From positions 1 through 28,275 of the forward strand of contig CAKZHN010000013.1 in NCBI GenBank assembly GCA_936924235.1: DNA of 28,275 nucleotides, given 5' to 3'. This DNA comes from an uncultured Rhodoplanes sp. Lineage in GTDB: Bacteria > Pseudomonadota > Alphaproteobacteria > Rhizobiales > Xanthobacteraceae. The notes beneath the pieces were generated by a model. It saw only the letters and a program-made list of their open reading frames with translations. It had not been told where the DNA came from and did no database searches. The translations under genes and the position numbers were made by a program. This document shows, one piece after another, positions 1 through 6,863 of this stretch. Each line of letters opens with the position of its first letter. The stretch's first letter is position 1.

Positions 1-448
1 CGCCTCCCGGCGCTCCACTGTGGCGTTTGTCGAACTCGGGGACCGTGCTTCCGGGTCCGGACAGGGGAGCGGAACCCCGCCCTGATCCAGGCAGCATTTG
101 CGCCGCCCTTCATCCGGACCGCGTCCAGCCATCGAAGGCAGCCCCGCATCTGGTGCGATGAGGACGGACGGTTTCCCGAGACGTCCCGGGGCTTCTGCTC
201 ACGTTAAGCAGAGGCGCGGGCGCCACACCCTGCTCCGCCAACCAAGCGTCCCTAGAAGACGCCCTCACGTGAGCAAGGCGGCGTGACGATACACAGCGTG
301 AGGAAACGCGCAAATCGCGCACCCCTGTTTGCAAGGTCCGTCAACATCGTTGCGGCAGCGACGAGGTTGTCGTGCCGCGAAGCTTGCTTTCTCTCCACCT
401 CGTCCTGAGGAGGCGGAGAAAGAGCCTGCAAAACTGGAGGAATAGCGA
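1..448. other. gene-free left edge, structured intergenic DNA
   Basis: I find no convincing gene here. The short open frames on both strands are arginine- and proline-rich and have no ribosome site or family resemblance. Several inverted repeats are visible: TCTGCT/AGCAGA with a 7-base loop near 200-220, and an imperfect hairpin at 387-422 just past the stop of the minus-strand PilZ gene. The latter pairs CTTTCTCTCCACCTC with GAGGAGGCGGAGAAAG, has one mismatch and one bulge, and lacks a clear T-run. It could be a weak terminator for that gene or the remnant of an extragenic palindrome. The gene to the left is outside the window. Confidence 0.5.
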
Positions 449-742
449 CTAGACGAACTGCGCGCCGATCTGCGTGGCGTTGCGCCATTTCACATGCGCG
501 CGGCGGCCCTGGGCGCCCTGCGACAGCACGATCACGAAGTCGTTCGGCACCCGCAGCGTCGGATCGACCGCGATGCGCACGCCGGTGTCGGACACGTCGA
601 GCACCTGGCACGGCCGCATGGCGAAGCCGCCGTCGAGCCTGAGCCAGCCCTGGGCGCCGGACTTCACGCGGTTAGCCCGGCGCTTGTTGCCGGCAAAGCG
701 CCCGGTGGCGGTTGAATCGACCTGTCTGCGTCCGAAAACCAT
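449..742 (-). CDS. PilZ-domain protein, probable cyclic-di-GMP binder
   Basis: This 97-residue protein is essentially one PilZ domain. The cyclic-di-GMP contact residues of the family are present: an RxxxR motif at residues 21-25 (within KRRANR) and a DxSxxG motif at 49-54 (DVSDTG), followed by the usual beta-barrel strands. There is no partner domain, so it would act as a small adaptor that changes shape or partner when cyclic-di-GMP binds; its target cannot be told from the sequence. The first 20 residues are a basic tail. The gene stands alone, with a perfect palindrome about 60 bases upstream of the ATG (803-819). Family call is firm; ligand binding is inferred from the motifs. Confidence 0.85.
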   Translation of the reverse strand: MVFGRRQVDSTATGRFAGNKRRANRVKSGAQGWLRLDGGFAMRPCQVLDVSDTGVRIAVDPTLRVPNDFVIVLSQGAQGRRAHVKWRNATQIGAQFV

Positions 743-802
743 AGCGTCCCGTCCGGTCCGCGAATCACGCGGTACCCCGGCTACAATGATGCCGCCGCAA
801 TG

Positions 803-819
803 GTTGACGCATCGTCAAC
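803..819. promoter_or_regulatory. perfect inverted repeat upstream of the PilZ gene, candidate operator
   Basis: GTTGACG, three bases, then CGTCAAC: a 7-base perfect inverted repeat lying 61-77 bases before the PilZ start codon. The short centre makes it a poor RNA hairpin but a good symmetric protein site. The regulator is unknown. Confidence 0.4.
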
Positions 820-927
820 GCGCGGGGCGAACCTGACGGAAAAGCCGGGTGGCCGGATTGTGCTTCGACGAGTCGTTGTGTCGGATGTCGGGCAGACGTT
901 CTGTGTCATTTGATATATTGCGCGCCA

Positions 928-957
928 TCACCGGCAACGAACATCGGGCGCCGGTGA
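928..957 (+). other. inverted repeat in the leader of the small ORF at 1001
   Basis: TCACCGGC at 928-935 is the exact reverse complement of GCCGGTGA at 950-957, with a 14-base loop. There is no following T-run. It lies upstream of a second hairpin (975-997) and may be part of a structured 5' leader. Confidence 0.35.
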
Positions 958-974
958 CTGAGAGACGCTGCAGC

Positions 975-997
975 GCTCCCGCCTCAAGGCAGGGAGC
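975..997 (+). promoter_or_regulatory. hairpin covering the ribosome site of the ORF at 1001
   Basis: GCTCCC (975-980) pairs with GGGAGC (992-997). The second arm is the presumed ribosome-binding sequence GGGAG, four bases before the ATG at 1001. If transcribed, this would hide the ribosome site. Whether the downstream ORF is real is itself uncertain. Confidence 0.35.
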
Positions 998-1000
998 ACC

Positions 1001-1303
1001 ATGGATCTTTCAGATTATTTGATCATCGAAAAAGAGCTGGACGAATATCGACGCCGCGTTGCGCGCCAGATTGCGTTGCAATGGCTGTCGATTGCTGCAA
1101 GCCGTGTGACCATCACTGAATCCCGCGAGCTCATGGCGCGCATCGACACGCAATTGGACCAACATCAGGCAACACCGGCCTCTCGGGAATCACCGGATGC
1201 CGCCGTACTTCTTCTTGACCGGCAGCATGCAAACAAAAAGCCCCTGCGACCGGCAGGGGCTTCGTTCGCGACACGCGCGACTGAATGTCAGAGCTGGCCG
1301 TAG
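1001..1303 (+). CDS. small hypothetical ORF, doubtful 3' part
   Basis: A 100-residue frame with a good ribosome site (GGGAGC before ATG). Its first 55 residues look protein-like: acidic and basic residues alternate with hydrophobic ones in a pattern that fits helices (DLSDYLIIEKELDEYRRRV, then QIALQWLSIAASRV). The last 40 residues run straight through the terminator hairpin of the opposite gene (1231-1262) and overlap the 3' end of that gene, so they look non-coding. Either the true product is shorter and a frame change is hidden, or the ORF is spurious. I recognise no family. Confidence 0.35.
   Translation: MDLSDYLIIEKELDEYRRRVARQIALQWLSIAASRVTITESRELMARIDTQLDQHQATPASRESPDAAVLLLDRQHANKKPLRPAGASFATRATECQSWP
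1231..1262 (-). terminator. rho-independent terminator of the Cys-rich protein gene
   Basis: Read on the minus strand, AAGCCCCTG and CAGGGGCTT form a perfect 9-base stem with a 7-base loop and run directly into TTTTTG. It begins 25 bases past the stop codon at 1288, the expected place. Confidence 0.8.
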
Positions 1304-1521
1304 CGCCGCAGCACCTCGCGGCAGGACTCGCCGACGTGGGTGCTCATCGAGGCCAGCGTCGCGCCGCAGCGGAGCAGGTTGGTCATGCTCATGCTGGTGT
1401 CGGACTTGTCGCAGTACCTTGCTGCCGCGGGCTTGCACGGGGCCAGATCCTTCACGTCGAGAGCGCTCGCGGCCGTCGTCAGTCCACCAACCAATAGCGC
1501 AGCAAGCAGGCTTTTCTGCAT
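1288..1521 (-). CDS. small secreted cysteine-rich protein
   Basis: This 77-residue protein has a Sec-type signal peptide (basic start, hydrophobic LLAALLVGGLTTA, cleavage probably after ASA near residue 20). The short mature part has four cysteines spaced C-x7-C, then C-x14-C, with a tyrosine before the second and REVLRRYGQL at the end. The pattern (CxxxxxxYC, NLLRCG, ESCREVL) resembles the Cys-rich GLG1-type repeat seen in many small periplasmic proteobacterial proteins, probably with two disulfides. Function is unknown. It has a GGGGA ribosome site, its own terminator, and is a single-gene unit. Confidence 0.7.
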   Translation of the reverse strand: MQKSLLAALLVGGLTTAASALDVKDLAPCKPAAARYCDKSDTSMSMTNLLRCGATLASMSTHVGESCREVLRRYGQL

Positions 1522-1567
1522 TCGTCAGGTCCCCTTTGGGTTTGAGCTAGACCGGGCCTGGCGAAGC

Positions 1568-1589
1568 AAGGTCCCCCGGCGGGGGCCTT
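1568..1589 (-). terminator. terminator-like hairpin after the TcuA-like gene
   Basis: AAGGTCCCC and GGGGGCCTT pair over nine bases (one wobble) around a tight loop, about 66 bases past the stop at 1656. The following minus-strand sequence TTGCTT is only weakly U-rich, so termination efficiency is uncertain. Confidence 0.45.
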
Positions 1590-1655
1590 ACAGCGGGCAA
1601 ATGTGTCCTGAGTGCGACGCGCCGTCGCATGGCAAAAGGTTCCGGCCTGAAGAAC

Positions 1656-3044
1656 TCAATTTTTCGCGGGCAAAAGCGCCGAAATGGCCTCGCGGCCGGC
1701 GATCCGGCCGAACACGAAGGCGCGCAGCACCGACACCGCGTTCGGCGCGGTCCCATAGAAATGCCCGGTGATCTCGCCGGCCGCGTAGAGGCCGGAAATG
1801 GCGATTCCACCGCGCAAAACGCGGGCTTTTGCGTCAGTCGCGAGCCCGCCGAACGTGTAGGCGACGGCTCCGATCAGCGGCCAGGCGAGGAACGGCGGCT
1901 CGGCGATGGCGCGCGCCCAGTTCGATTTCGGCGGTCGAAGTCCGCCCGCGGCGGCGAGGCCGTCACAAATTGTTGCATCAAATGTCTCGGGCTTCCCGGT
2001 GCAGGCCGCGTTGTAGGCCGCGACGGCCGAGGCGAGGCCCTCGGCATCGACGCCGATCAGGCGGGCGAGCTCCGCGAGCGTGCCGGCCTCGTAAGGCGGA
2101 ACCTCGGAGCGCGTGGCGCGCTGCCAGTCGGGAATGTGCCGCACGCGGGCGTCGAGGATCGCGAAGGCCGTGCGGCCCGGCACGTCGAAATGGAGCTGCC
2201 GCGAGAAATGCTCCCAGGTCTCGTGCACGAGGCCCGCGCCTTCGTCGAAGAAGCGATTGCCGCTGCCGTCGACGACGATGCCGTAGGGATAGAGCAGCAC
2301 CACCGGCGCCTGGTTCTCGCTGCGGGGATCGACCGGCTCGATGTGCATGCCGTCACGCTCGCCGGTGAAATCGGCGCCGGCGTCGAGCGCCATGCGGATG
2401 CCGTCGCCGGTGTTGAAATGCGCCCGCGGCGCGAGCAGCGGCACCGCCTCGCCGCCCGCGCCGAAATGCTCGCGCATCATCGCGCGGTTGGCCTGGAAGC
2501 CGCCGCAGGCCAGCACCACGGCCTCGGCGGAAAGCGTGTCGCCATCGGCAAGGCGCAGGCCGCGCACGGCGTTGCTTTCGGTGACGAGCGATTGCGCCGC
2601 GCAACCGAAGCGGAAGACCACGCCCGCCTCGCGCGCCGCGCGGGTCAGCTCGCGATGGATGGTCTCGCCGCCGCCGACCGGCTGGATGCGCGGCGGACCC
2701 TTGGCGAGGTAATAGACCGGCTGATGGAACGGCACGCCGTGCGCTGCGATCCATTGCACGGTGGCGGGCGCGTGGTGAGCGAGCGTCGCGAAGTACTCCT
2801 CGTCGCCCTTGAAGGCCGTCGCTTCGAGCATGTCGTGGACGAAGCTCGGCTCGACGCGATCGACCGCAGCCATGCGCATGTAGGACGGCGTGAAGCGGGT
2901 GTTGCCGCCGGCCTCCGGCTCGGGGGCCTTGTCGATGACGGTGACGGTCGCGGGCAGGCTTTTCGCGCGCGCCGCCTCGGCGGCGGCCAGCGCGGCGGAG
3001 AGGCCGGCGGCGCCCTGCCCCACGACGATGATGTTTCTGGTCAT
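1656..3044 (-). CDS. FAD-dependent tricarballylate dehydrogenase-like flavoprotein
   Basis: This 462-residue flavoprotein belongs to the succinate dehydrogenase/fumarate reductase flavoprotein superfamily. The FAD dinucleotide fold is at the N terminus (GQGAAG, residues 9-14, then VIDKAPE). It is followed by GGNTRFTPSYMRM, which matches the GGNSRFT-type motif of TcuA. The C terminus has the FAD-closing segment LYAAGEITGHFYG. Length fits TcuA (about 465). TcuA oxidises tricarballylate to cis-aconitate, but its usual partners TcuB (iron-sulfur/heme) and TcuC (permease) are absent here, so the substrate may differ. The gene is divergent from the DUF3297 gene and has no obvious operon partner. 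Superfamily is secure; tricarballylate is a weak inference. Confidence 0.8.
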   Translation of the reverse strand: MTRNIIVVGQGAAGLSAALAAAEAARAKSLPATVTVIDKAPEPEAGGNTRFTPSYMRMAAVDRVEPSFVHDMLEATAFKGDEEYFATLAHHAPATVQWIAAHGVPFHQPVYYLAKGPPRIQPVGGGETIHRELTRAAREAGVVFRFGCAAQSLVTESNAVRGLRLADGDTLSAEAVVLACGGFQANRAMMREHFGAGGEAVPLLAPRAHFNTGDGIRMALDAGADFTGERDGMHIEPVDPRSENQAPVVLLYPYGIVVDGSGNRFFDEGAGLVHETWEHFSRQLHFDVPGRTAFAILDARVRHIPDWQRATRSEVPPYEAGTLAELARLIGVDAEGLASAVAAYNAACTGKPETFDATICDGLAAAGGLRPPKSNWARAIAEPPFLAWPLIGAVAYTFGGLATDAKARVLRGGIAISGLYAAGEITGHFYGTAPNAVSVLRAFVFGRIAGREAISALLPAKN

Positions 3045-3072
3045 ATCCGAAGGTGGCCCGAAGAAACGCGAT

Positions 3073-3101
3073 TTGGACAGTGTCCTGTGAGAGAGTATAG
3101 G
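3073..3101 (+). promoter_or_regulatory. sigma70-type promoter for the DUF3297 gene
   Basis: TTGGAC at 3073-3078 and TATAGG at 3096-3101 are separated by exactly 17 bases. The start codon follows 30 bases downstream (3131), with AAGGAT as ribosome site. This is the best housekeeping-type promoter visible in the window and probably also serves the Imm53-like gene. Confidence 0.6.
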
Positions 3102-3130
3102 AGCGGCCTGTCTACCTTAAGGATACCGCG

Positions 3131-3379
3131 ATGGCCGACCCCTTCCCCGACCGCCTGTCCGTCAATCCGGCGAGCCCGCACTACAACGAGGACATCCTCC
3201 GGCGCGAGGTGGGCATCCGCTTCAACGGCAAGGAAAAGACCAACGTCGAGGAATACTGCATCAGCGAGGGCTGGGTCCGCGTCGGGGCCGGCAAGGCGAA
3301 GGACCGCCACGGCAATCCGCTGACCATCAAGCTCACCGGCACGGTCGAGCCGTATTTCAAGGACGAGAAGGCGGAGTAG
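3131..3379 (+). CDS. DUF3297 family protein
   Basis: An 82-residue soluble protein matching DUF3297 across its whole length: the start DPFPDRLSVNPASPHYNEDIL, the middle GIRFNGKEKTNVEEYCISEGW and the end LTGTVEPYFKD are typical of that family, which is widespread in proteobacteria and has no known function. No signal peptide or membrane segment. The ATG is supported by AAGGAT and by the sigma70-type promoter at 3073-3101. An 81-base gap separates it from the Imm53-like gene on the same strand. Confidence 0.85.
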   Translation: MADPFPDRLSVNPASPHYNEDILRREVGIRFNGKEKTNVEEYCISEGWVRVGAGKAKDRHGNPLTIKLTGTVEPYFKDEKAE

Positions 3380-3460
3380 CACCGCCGCCCCTGCGATCGG
3401 CCCCGCAGCCCTGAACCCCGCGCCGGTTCCGTCCGACCCAATCAAAAGGGTCGAACAACC

Positions 3461-3796
3461 ATGCCGTCTCTGCTCGCCGAGCTTTCCGACTGGCATCGCC
3501 GCCATTGCGACGGCGAGCGGGAGCATTGGTACGGCATCACCATCCAGACCACCGACAATCCCGGCTGGTGGGTGAAGGTCGATCTCACCGGCACCGCGCT
3601 TGCGGCGCGGCGCTTCGTGCGCGTCGCAGAGGGGCTCGATGCCAACGGCTATCCGGACGCAGCGTGCTGGCTCCACTGCCAGGTCACCGGCAATGTCTGG
3701 CACGGCGCGGGCGACGTCTCGCGGCTGGAGGAGATCGTGTCGCGCTTCCTGCGTTGGGCGCAAGAAATGGGCGCAGGAAACCTGACAGAGGCCTAA
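3461..3796 (+). CDS. Imm53-like immunity protein
   Basis: This 111-residue protein resembles the Imm53 family: a short N-terminal helix (LLAELSDWHRRHCDGE), then HWYGITIQTTDNPGWWVKVDL, the conserved DNPGW core of that family, and a C-terminal helix (RLEEIVSRFLRWAQ). Imm53 proteins are predicted immunity factors of polymorphic toxin systems. No toxin, secretion or polymorphic-toxin gene is visible nearby, so this would be an orphan immunity gene or a domesticated homologue with another job. A small hairpin (CGACCC/GGGTCG, 3434-3453) sits just before the start, over the AAGGG ribosome site. The stop codon overlaps that of the convergent gene. Confidence 0.7.
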   Translation: MPSLLAELSDWHRRHCDGEREHWYGITIQTTDNPGWWVKVDLTGTALAARRFVRVAEGLDANGYPDAACWLHCQVTGNVWHGAGDVSRLEEIVSRFLRWAQEMGAGNLTEA

Positions 3797-4152
3797 TGCA
3801 GCACCGGCCGCTCGCTCACCACGCGCAACTGAATTTCGCCGATCAGCGCACGGCGCTCTTCCTCAGCTTCGGCGAGCTGCGCCTCGATCTCGTTCCGGGT
3901 GCTGCGGTTGGAGCCGGCCAGCACGATACCGCCCAGCAACGCGGCGGCCGCGGCCAGCAGGGTGACCGGATCGAGCGCGATGACCCCGAAGAGGCCCGCG
4001 GCAAGCAGCACCGCGCCGAGCCCCATCGAGGCCATGGCGGCACCGGAATACTTCCGGCAGGTCTCGAGCCTGGCCACCAGCTCCTCGATGCGCTCCTCAA
4101 GACGCGCGATCTCGGAATGGGGCTCGGATTCGTCGGGCGTTAACTGGTCCAT
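3793..4152 (-). CDS. coiled-coil membrane protein of unknown function
   Basis: This 119-residue protein has a symmetric layout: an acidic N-terminal helix with heptad character (EIARLEERIEELVARLETC), two adjacent hydrophobic segments (about residues 38-58 and 62-82, a probable membrane hairpin), and a second charged coiled coil (RNEIEAQLAEAEEERRALIGEIQ). Both coiled coils would face the same side of the membrane. I do not recognise a named family. It converges on the Imm53-like gene and shares four bases with it (3793-3796, tag/taa). It starts about 50 bases from the CRP-type palindrome at 4202-4217. Confidence 0.6.
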   Translation of the reverse strand: MDQLTPDESEPHSEIARLEERIEELVARLETCRKYSGAAMASMGLGAVLLAAGLFGVIALDPVTLLAAAAALLGGIVLAGSNRSTRNEIEAQLAEAEEERRALIGEIQLRVVSERPVLH

Positions 4153-4201
4153 GTGACATTTTACACAGTACGCGAAAGCCGCGGCGACATTTCCGTCGCT
4201 T

Positions 4202-4217
4202 TGTGATGCGCATCACA
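4202..4217. promoter_or_regulatory. perfect CRP/FNR-family palindrome
   Basis: TGTGATGCGCATCACA is a perfect 16-base palindrome and matches the CRP consensus TGTGA-N6-TCACA exactly. It lies in the divergent gap between the genes starting at 4152 (minus) and 4280 (plus), 63 bases before the latter ATG. A CRP-superfamily regulator is the natural candidate; the actual protein is not in this window. Confidence 0.6.
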
Positions 4218-4279
4218 GGGTTGAACCGAACGATGCCCTAACACGACAACAGTGAGGCTGATTTCAAGGAGATTCGTTC

Positions 4280-4513
4280 ATGACGACCATTTCGAAAAAG
4301 ATTTGCACGTCCTGCGCGGCCGCGGTGGTGTTGCTGGCCGGTGCGTTTTTCCTTCTGCCGCATGGCGCCCAGAACCGCGATGCCCATGCGAGCCCGGCCC
4401 AGCAGAAGGTCGCCGAGGCCGGCGAAACCACCGCGCCGGATCAGTGGAAGATCAATCCGGCCGATCCGCTTTCGCCGGACGGCGTGAGCTCCTGGCCGCT
4501 GACCGGCGAATAG
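4280..4513 (+). CDS. small exported hypothetical protein
   Basis: A 77-residue product with a signal peptide or single N-terminal membrane anchor (basic TTISKK, then CTSCAAAVVLLAGAFFLLP). A short polar tail rich in Pro, Asp and Ser follows and ends in SSWPLTGE. The start is well supported by AAGGAGA nine bases upstream. A CRP-type palindrome lies upstream and the FAD-protein gene begins 179 bases downstream. No family recognised; a small periplasmic protein is the safest description. Confidence 0.6.
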   Translation: MTTISKKICTSCAAAVVLLAGAFFLLPHGAQNRDAHASPAQQKVAEAGETTAPDQWKINPADPLSPDGVSSWPLTGE

Positions 4514-4692
4514 CTCGCACTGAGACCGCCTTAATAATCTGACATCCGGATGGGCGTGGCGCCCCGGCGCCGCGCTCATCTTGCTTTAAGCCTGCTGGGA
4601 GCCTGCCGCCCGGCTTTCGGCACTTGGCTTGACCCCGCGGCTGTGCCGGTCAAGATGCGACCGCACGATCCCCGCCCAAGGCATTTTCCCGG
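4514..4692 (+). other. intergenic stretch with three short inverted repeats
   Basis: No gene is visible. The palindrome CATCCGGATG (4542-4551), the GC-rich hairpin GGCGCC-CC-GGCGCC (4557-4570, followed by a weakly T-rich CATCTTGCTTT), and CTTGACC/GGTCAAG (4628-4634 and 4648-4654) follow one another. The second may be a weak terminator; the third, 38 bases before the next start codon, could be an operator. Confidence 0.35.
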
Positions 4693-6219
4693 ATGGAATG
4701 GAATCTTTCGACTGATGTCGTGGTCATCGGCGCGGGCGCCGCGGGCCTCGCAGCCGCCGTCTCGGCGCGCGACCACGGCGCCGACGTCATCGTCGTGGAG
4801 GAGAACTACGACATCGGCGGCCACGCCATGCTGAGCGGCGGCCGGGTGCAGCTCGGCGGCGGCAACGCCATGCAGAAGAAGCACAACATCAAGGACAGCC
4901 CCGACCAGGTGTTCGCCGACTGGGTGAACTTCGGGCGCGGCGACAGCCGCTACAACGACCGCGACCTGGTGCGCGCGTTCGCCGACGAATGCGTGCCGAC
5001 GTTCCAGTTCCTGCTCGACAACGGCGTCACCTTCATCGACAAGCCGATCGTCACGCCGGACGCCGCGTCCGTGCCGCGGGTGTTCGTCACCCATGAATGG
5101 CACGTGCCGAGCGAGGTGATCGCGCCGCGACGGAACCGGAACGGCTCGGGGCTGGTGCGCCGGCTCGCCGAAAGCGCGCGCAAGAAAGGCGCGCAGATCC
5201 TGCTCAAGCACGAGATGACGCAGATCGTTCGCGAGCCGGGCAAGGGCTCCAAGGTGCGCGGCGTCGTCGTGCAGACCGACGGCAAGGCGCTGGCGATCGA
5301 GGCCAAGAAGGGCATCGTGATCGCGACCGGCGGCCACACCGGCAACGTCAACTTCCGCCGGATGTTCGATCCGCGGCTGACCGAGGAGTACCAGCAGGCC
5401 GGCCTGCCCTACTCGTTCCAGGGCGCCGACGGCGAGCTCGCCGCGATGGAAGTCGGCGCGTCGCTCTGGGCGACCGGCACGCAGACCAGCGAGGTCGGCC
5501 CCGCGATCACCAAGACGCGGCATGTCGGCACCCGCTGGGGGTATCTCAGCCTCTATTACGAGACCGACAGTCCGATCTTCCACCTGTGCAAGGCGACCGG
5601 ACTCACGGTGACGGACTGGCACGAGGCCATCCTGGTGAACCAGTTCGGCCAGCGGTTCTGGAACGAGCTCGACAGCGGCTACGACTTCATCAACGCGGCG
5701 CTCGCCAACCACGGCGACAAGGGCAAGCTCAACGGCGGCGGGCCGATCTGGGCGATCTTCGACGCCGACGCCGTGAAGCGGCAGAAGTGGAAGCCCGCGC
5801 CGCCGCATGTCGATCCGGACGGCTATTTCGCCAGCGCCGACACGATCTACGAGCTCGCGGGCAAGATCAAAAATCCGTACCAGAAGCAGCCGATCCTGGG
5901 CGAGGTGCTGCAGGACACAGTGAACCGCTACAATTCGTTCGTGACGTCAGGCATCGACAGTGACTTCAAGAAGCCTGTGCCGCTGCACAAGATCGCGACG
6001 CCGCCGTTCTACGCCGCCTGGGCGACGCCGATCCTGCACGACTCGCTGACGGGGCTGCGCACCGACACGCGCGCGCAGGTGGTCGACATCCGCGGCGAGG
6101 TGATCCCGGGGCTCTATTGCGCGGGCGAGTCGCAGGGCGGCTTCGCCCAGCACGGGCTCGGCCGCTGCCTGGTGTTCGGCCGCATCGCCGGCCGCCACGC
6201 GGCGCAGCGGAATTCCTAG
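4693..6219 (+). CDS. FAD-binding fumarate reductase/ketosteroid dehydrogenase-type oxidoreductase
   Basis: A 508-residue soluble flavoprotein of the fumarate reductase flavoprotein superfamily. The FAD fold is at residues 7-40 (GAGAAG at 13-18, acidic VVEEN ending the second strand). It continues with GGHAMLSGGRVQLGGG, the GIVIATGGHTGN segment, and the C-terminal FAD signature GLYCAGESQGGFAQHGLGRCLVFGRIAG. No signal peptide is seen, so it is probably cytoplasmic. The electron acceptor and substrate cannot be deduced; relatives reduce or oxidise C-C bonds in dicarboxylates or steroids. It is followed 12 bases later by the beta-rich protein at 6232, which suggests a two-component unit. The ATG is preceded by a weak AAGG. 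Confidence 0.8.
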   Translation: MEWNLSTDVVVIGAGAAGLAAAVSARDHGADVIVVEENYDIGGHAMLSGGRVQLGGGNAMQKKHNIKDSPDQVFADWVNFGRGDSRYNDRDLVRAFADECVPTFQFLLDNGVTFIDKPIVTPDAASVPRVFVTHEWHVPSEVIAPRRNRNGSGLVRRLAESARKKGAQILLKHEMTQIVREPGKGSKVRGVVVQTDGKALAIEAKKGIVIATGGHTGNVNFRRMFDPRLTEEYQQAGLPYSFQGADGELAAMEVGASLWATGTQTSEVGPAITKTRHVGTRWGYLSLYYETDSPIFHLCKATGLTVTDWHEAILVNQFGQRFWNELDSGYDFINAALANHGDKGKLNGGGPIWAIFDADAVKRQKWKPAPPHVDPDGYFASADTIYELAGKIKNPYQKQPILGEVLQDTVNRYNSFVTSGIDSDFKKPVPLHKIATPPFYAAWATPILHDSLTGLRTDTRAQVVDIRGEVIPGLYCAGESQGGFAQHGLGRCLVFGRIAGRHAAQRNS

Positions 6220-6231
6220 AGGAGCAAGGCT

Positions 6232-6834
6232 GTGAGCGAACCAGATACGATCAGCCTCGCGGTGTGGGACGTGCCGATGCCGGTGGTGGCGGGCGAGAAG
6301 TTCACCATCAAGGTCGGCGCGACGTCGTCGTCCAGGCGCGAGCTCGCCGGGTACCGGGTCGCAGTGACGGACGCGTCCGGCGCGTTGGCGGCTTCGGGCG
6401 CCCTCGGCGAGGCGCCGCTCCCCGGCACCGAGGCGCTGTACTGGACCACGCTCGAAGTGGCCGCGCTTACGCAGGAAGCCGCCGACTACGAGGTGCGGCT
6501 CATTCCCGGCGCAACGATCGACGACGCGGTCGCGACCCGCTTCAGCGTCGCGGCCGCGGCGAAGCCGGCCTACACGCTGACCGTGACGGTCACCGAGCGG
6601 GACACGAAGGAGCCGCTCGACGGCGTCGAGGTCCGCATCGGCCCGTTCCAGGCGCGCACCGGCAAGGACGGCCAGGCCGCGCTCAAGGTGACGCGCGGCG
6701 ACTTCCAGATCCGGCTCTGGCGCACCGCGCATATCGCCGAGCCGCAGCCCATCCGAGTGGGCCGCGACGACAGCGTCGAGCTGACCATGCTGCACGTGCC
6801 CGAGGAGCATCCGGACGCACGCTGGGTGCGCTGA
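6232..6834 (+). CDS. two-domain beta-sandwich protein linked to the flavoprotein
   Basis: This 200-residue protein starts with GTG behind a clear GAGGAG site. It looks like two beta-sandwich domains: residues 1-108 (VPMPVVAGEKFTIKVGATSS... DYEVRLIPG, Ig/bacterial-adhesin-like strands) and 112-190 (YTLTVTVTERDTKEPLDGVEV... TGKDGQAALKV, the pattern of carboxypeptidase-regulatory/transthyretin-like domains). No signal peptide is visible, which is unusual for such folds. The tight coupling to the FAD gene suggests a partner or scaffold subunit. I do not recognise a named family; the fold is an inference from strand patterns. Confidence 0.6.
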   Translation: MSEPDTISLAVWDVPMPVVAGEKFTIKVGATSSSRRELAGYRVAVTDASGALAASGALGEAPLPGTEALYWTTLEVAALTQEAADYEVRLIPGATIDDAVATRFSVAAAAKPAYTLTVTVTERDTKEPLDGVEVRIGPFQARTGKDGQAALKVTRGDFQIRLWRTAHIAEPQPIRVGRDDSVELTMLHVPEEHPDARWVR

Positions 6835-6863
6835 GCCAACGACACGCCTTCGAGGAGGCCCTC

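Noticed and set aside
98..334. Short open frames on both strands near the left edge
   Set aside because: Low-complexity Arg/Pro/Ser composition, no ribosome site, no family resemblance.
1629..3323. 564-residue plus-strand open frame opposite the TcuA-like gene
   Set aside because: Arginine/alanine/histidine-rich composition without motifs; the opposite strand has a clear flavoprotein. A typical antisense frame of high-GC coding DNA.
4576..5808. 410-residue minus-strand open frame opposite the FAD protein
   Set aside because: Antisense shadow; the FAD-binding signatures are on the plus strand.
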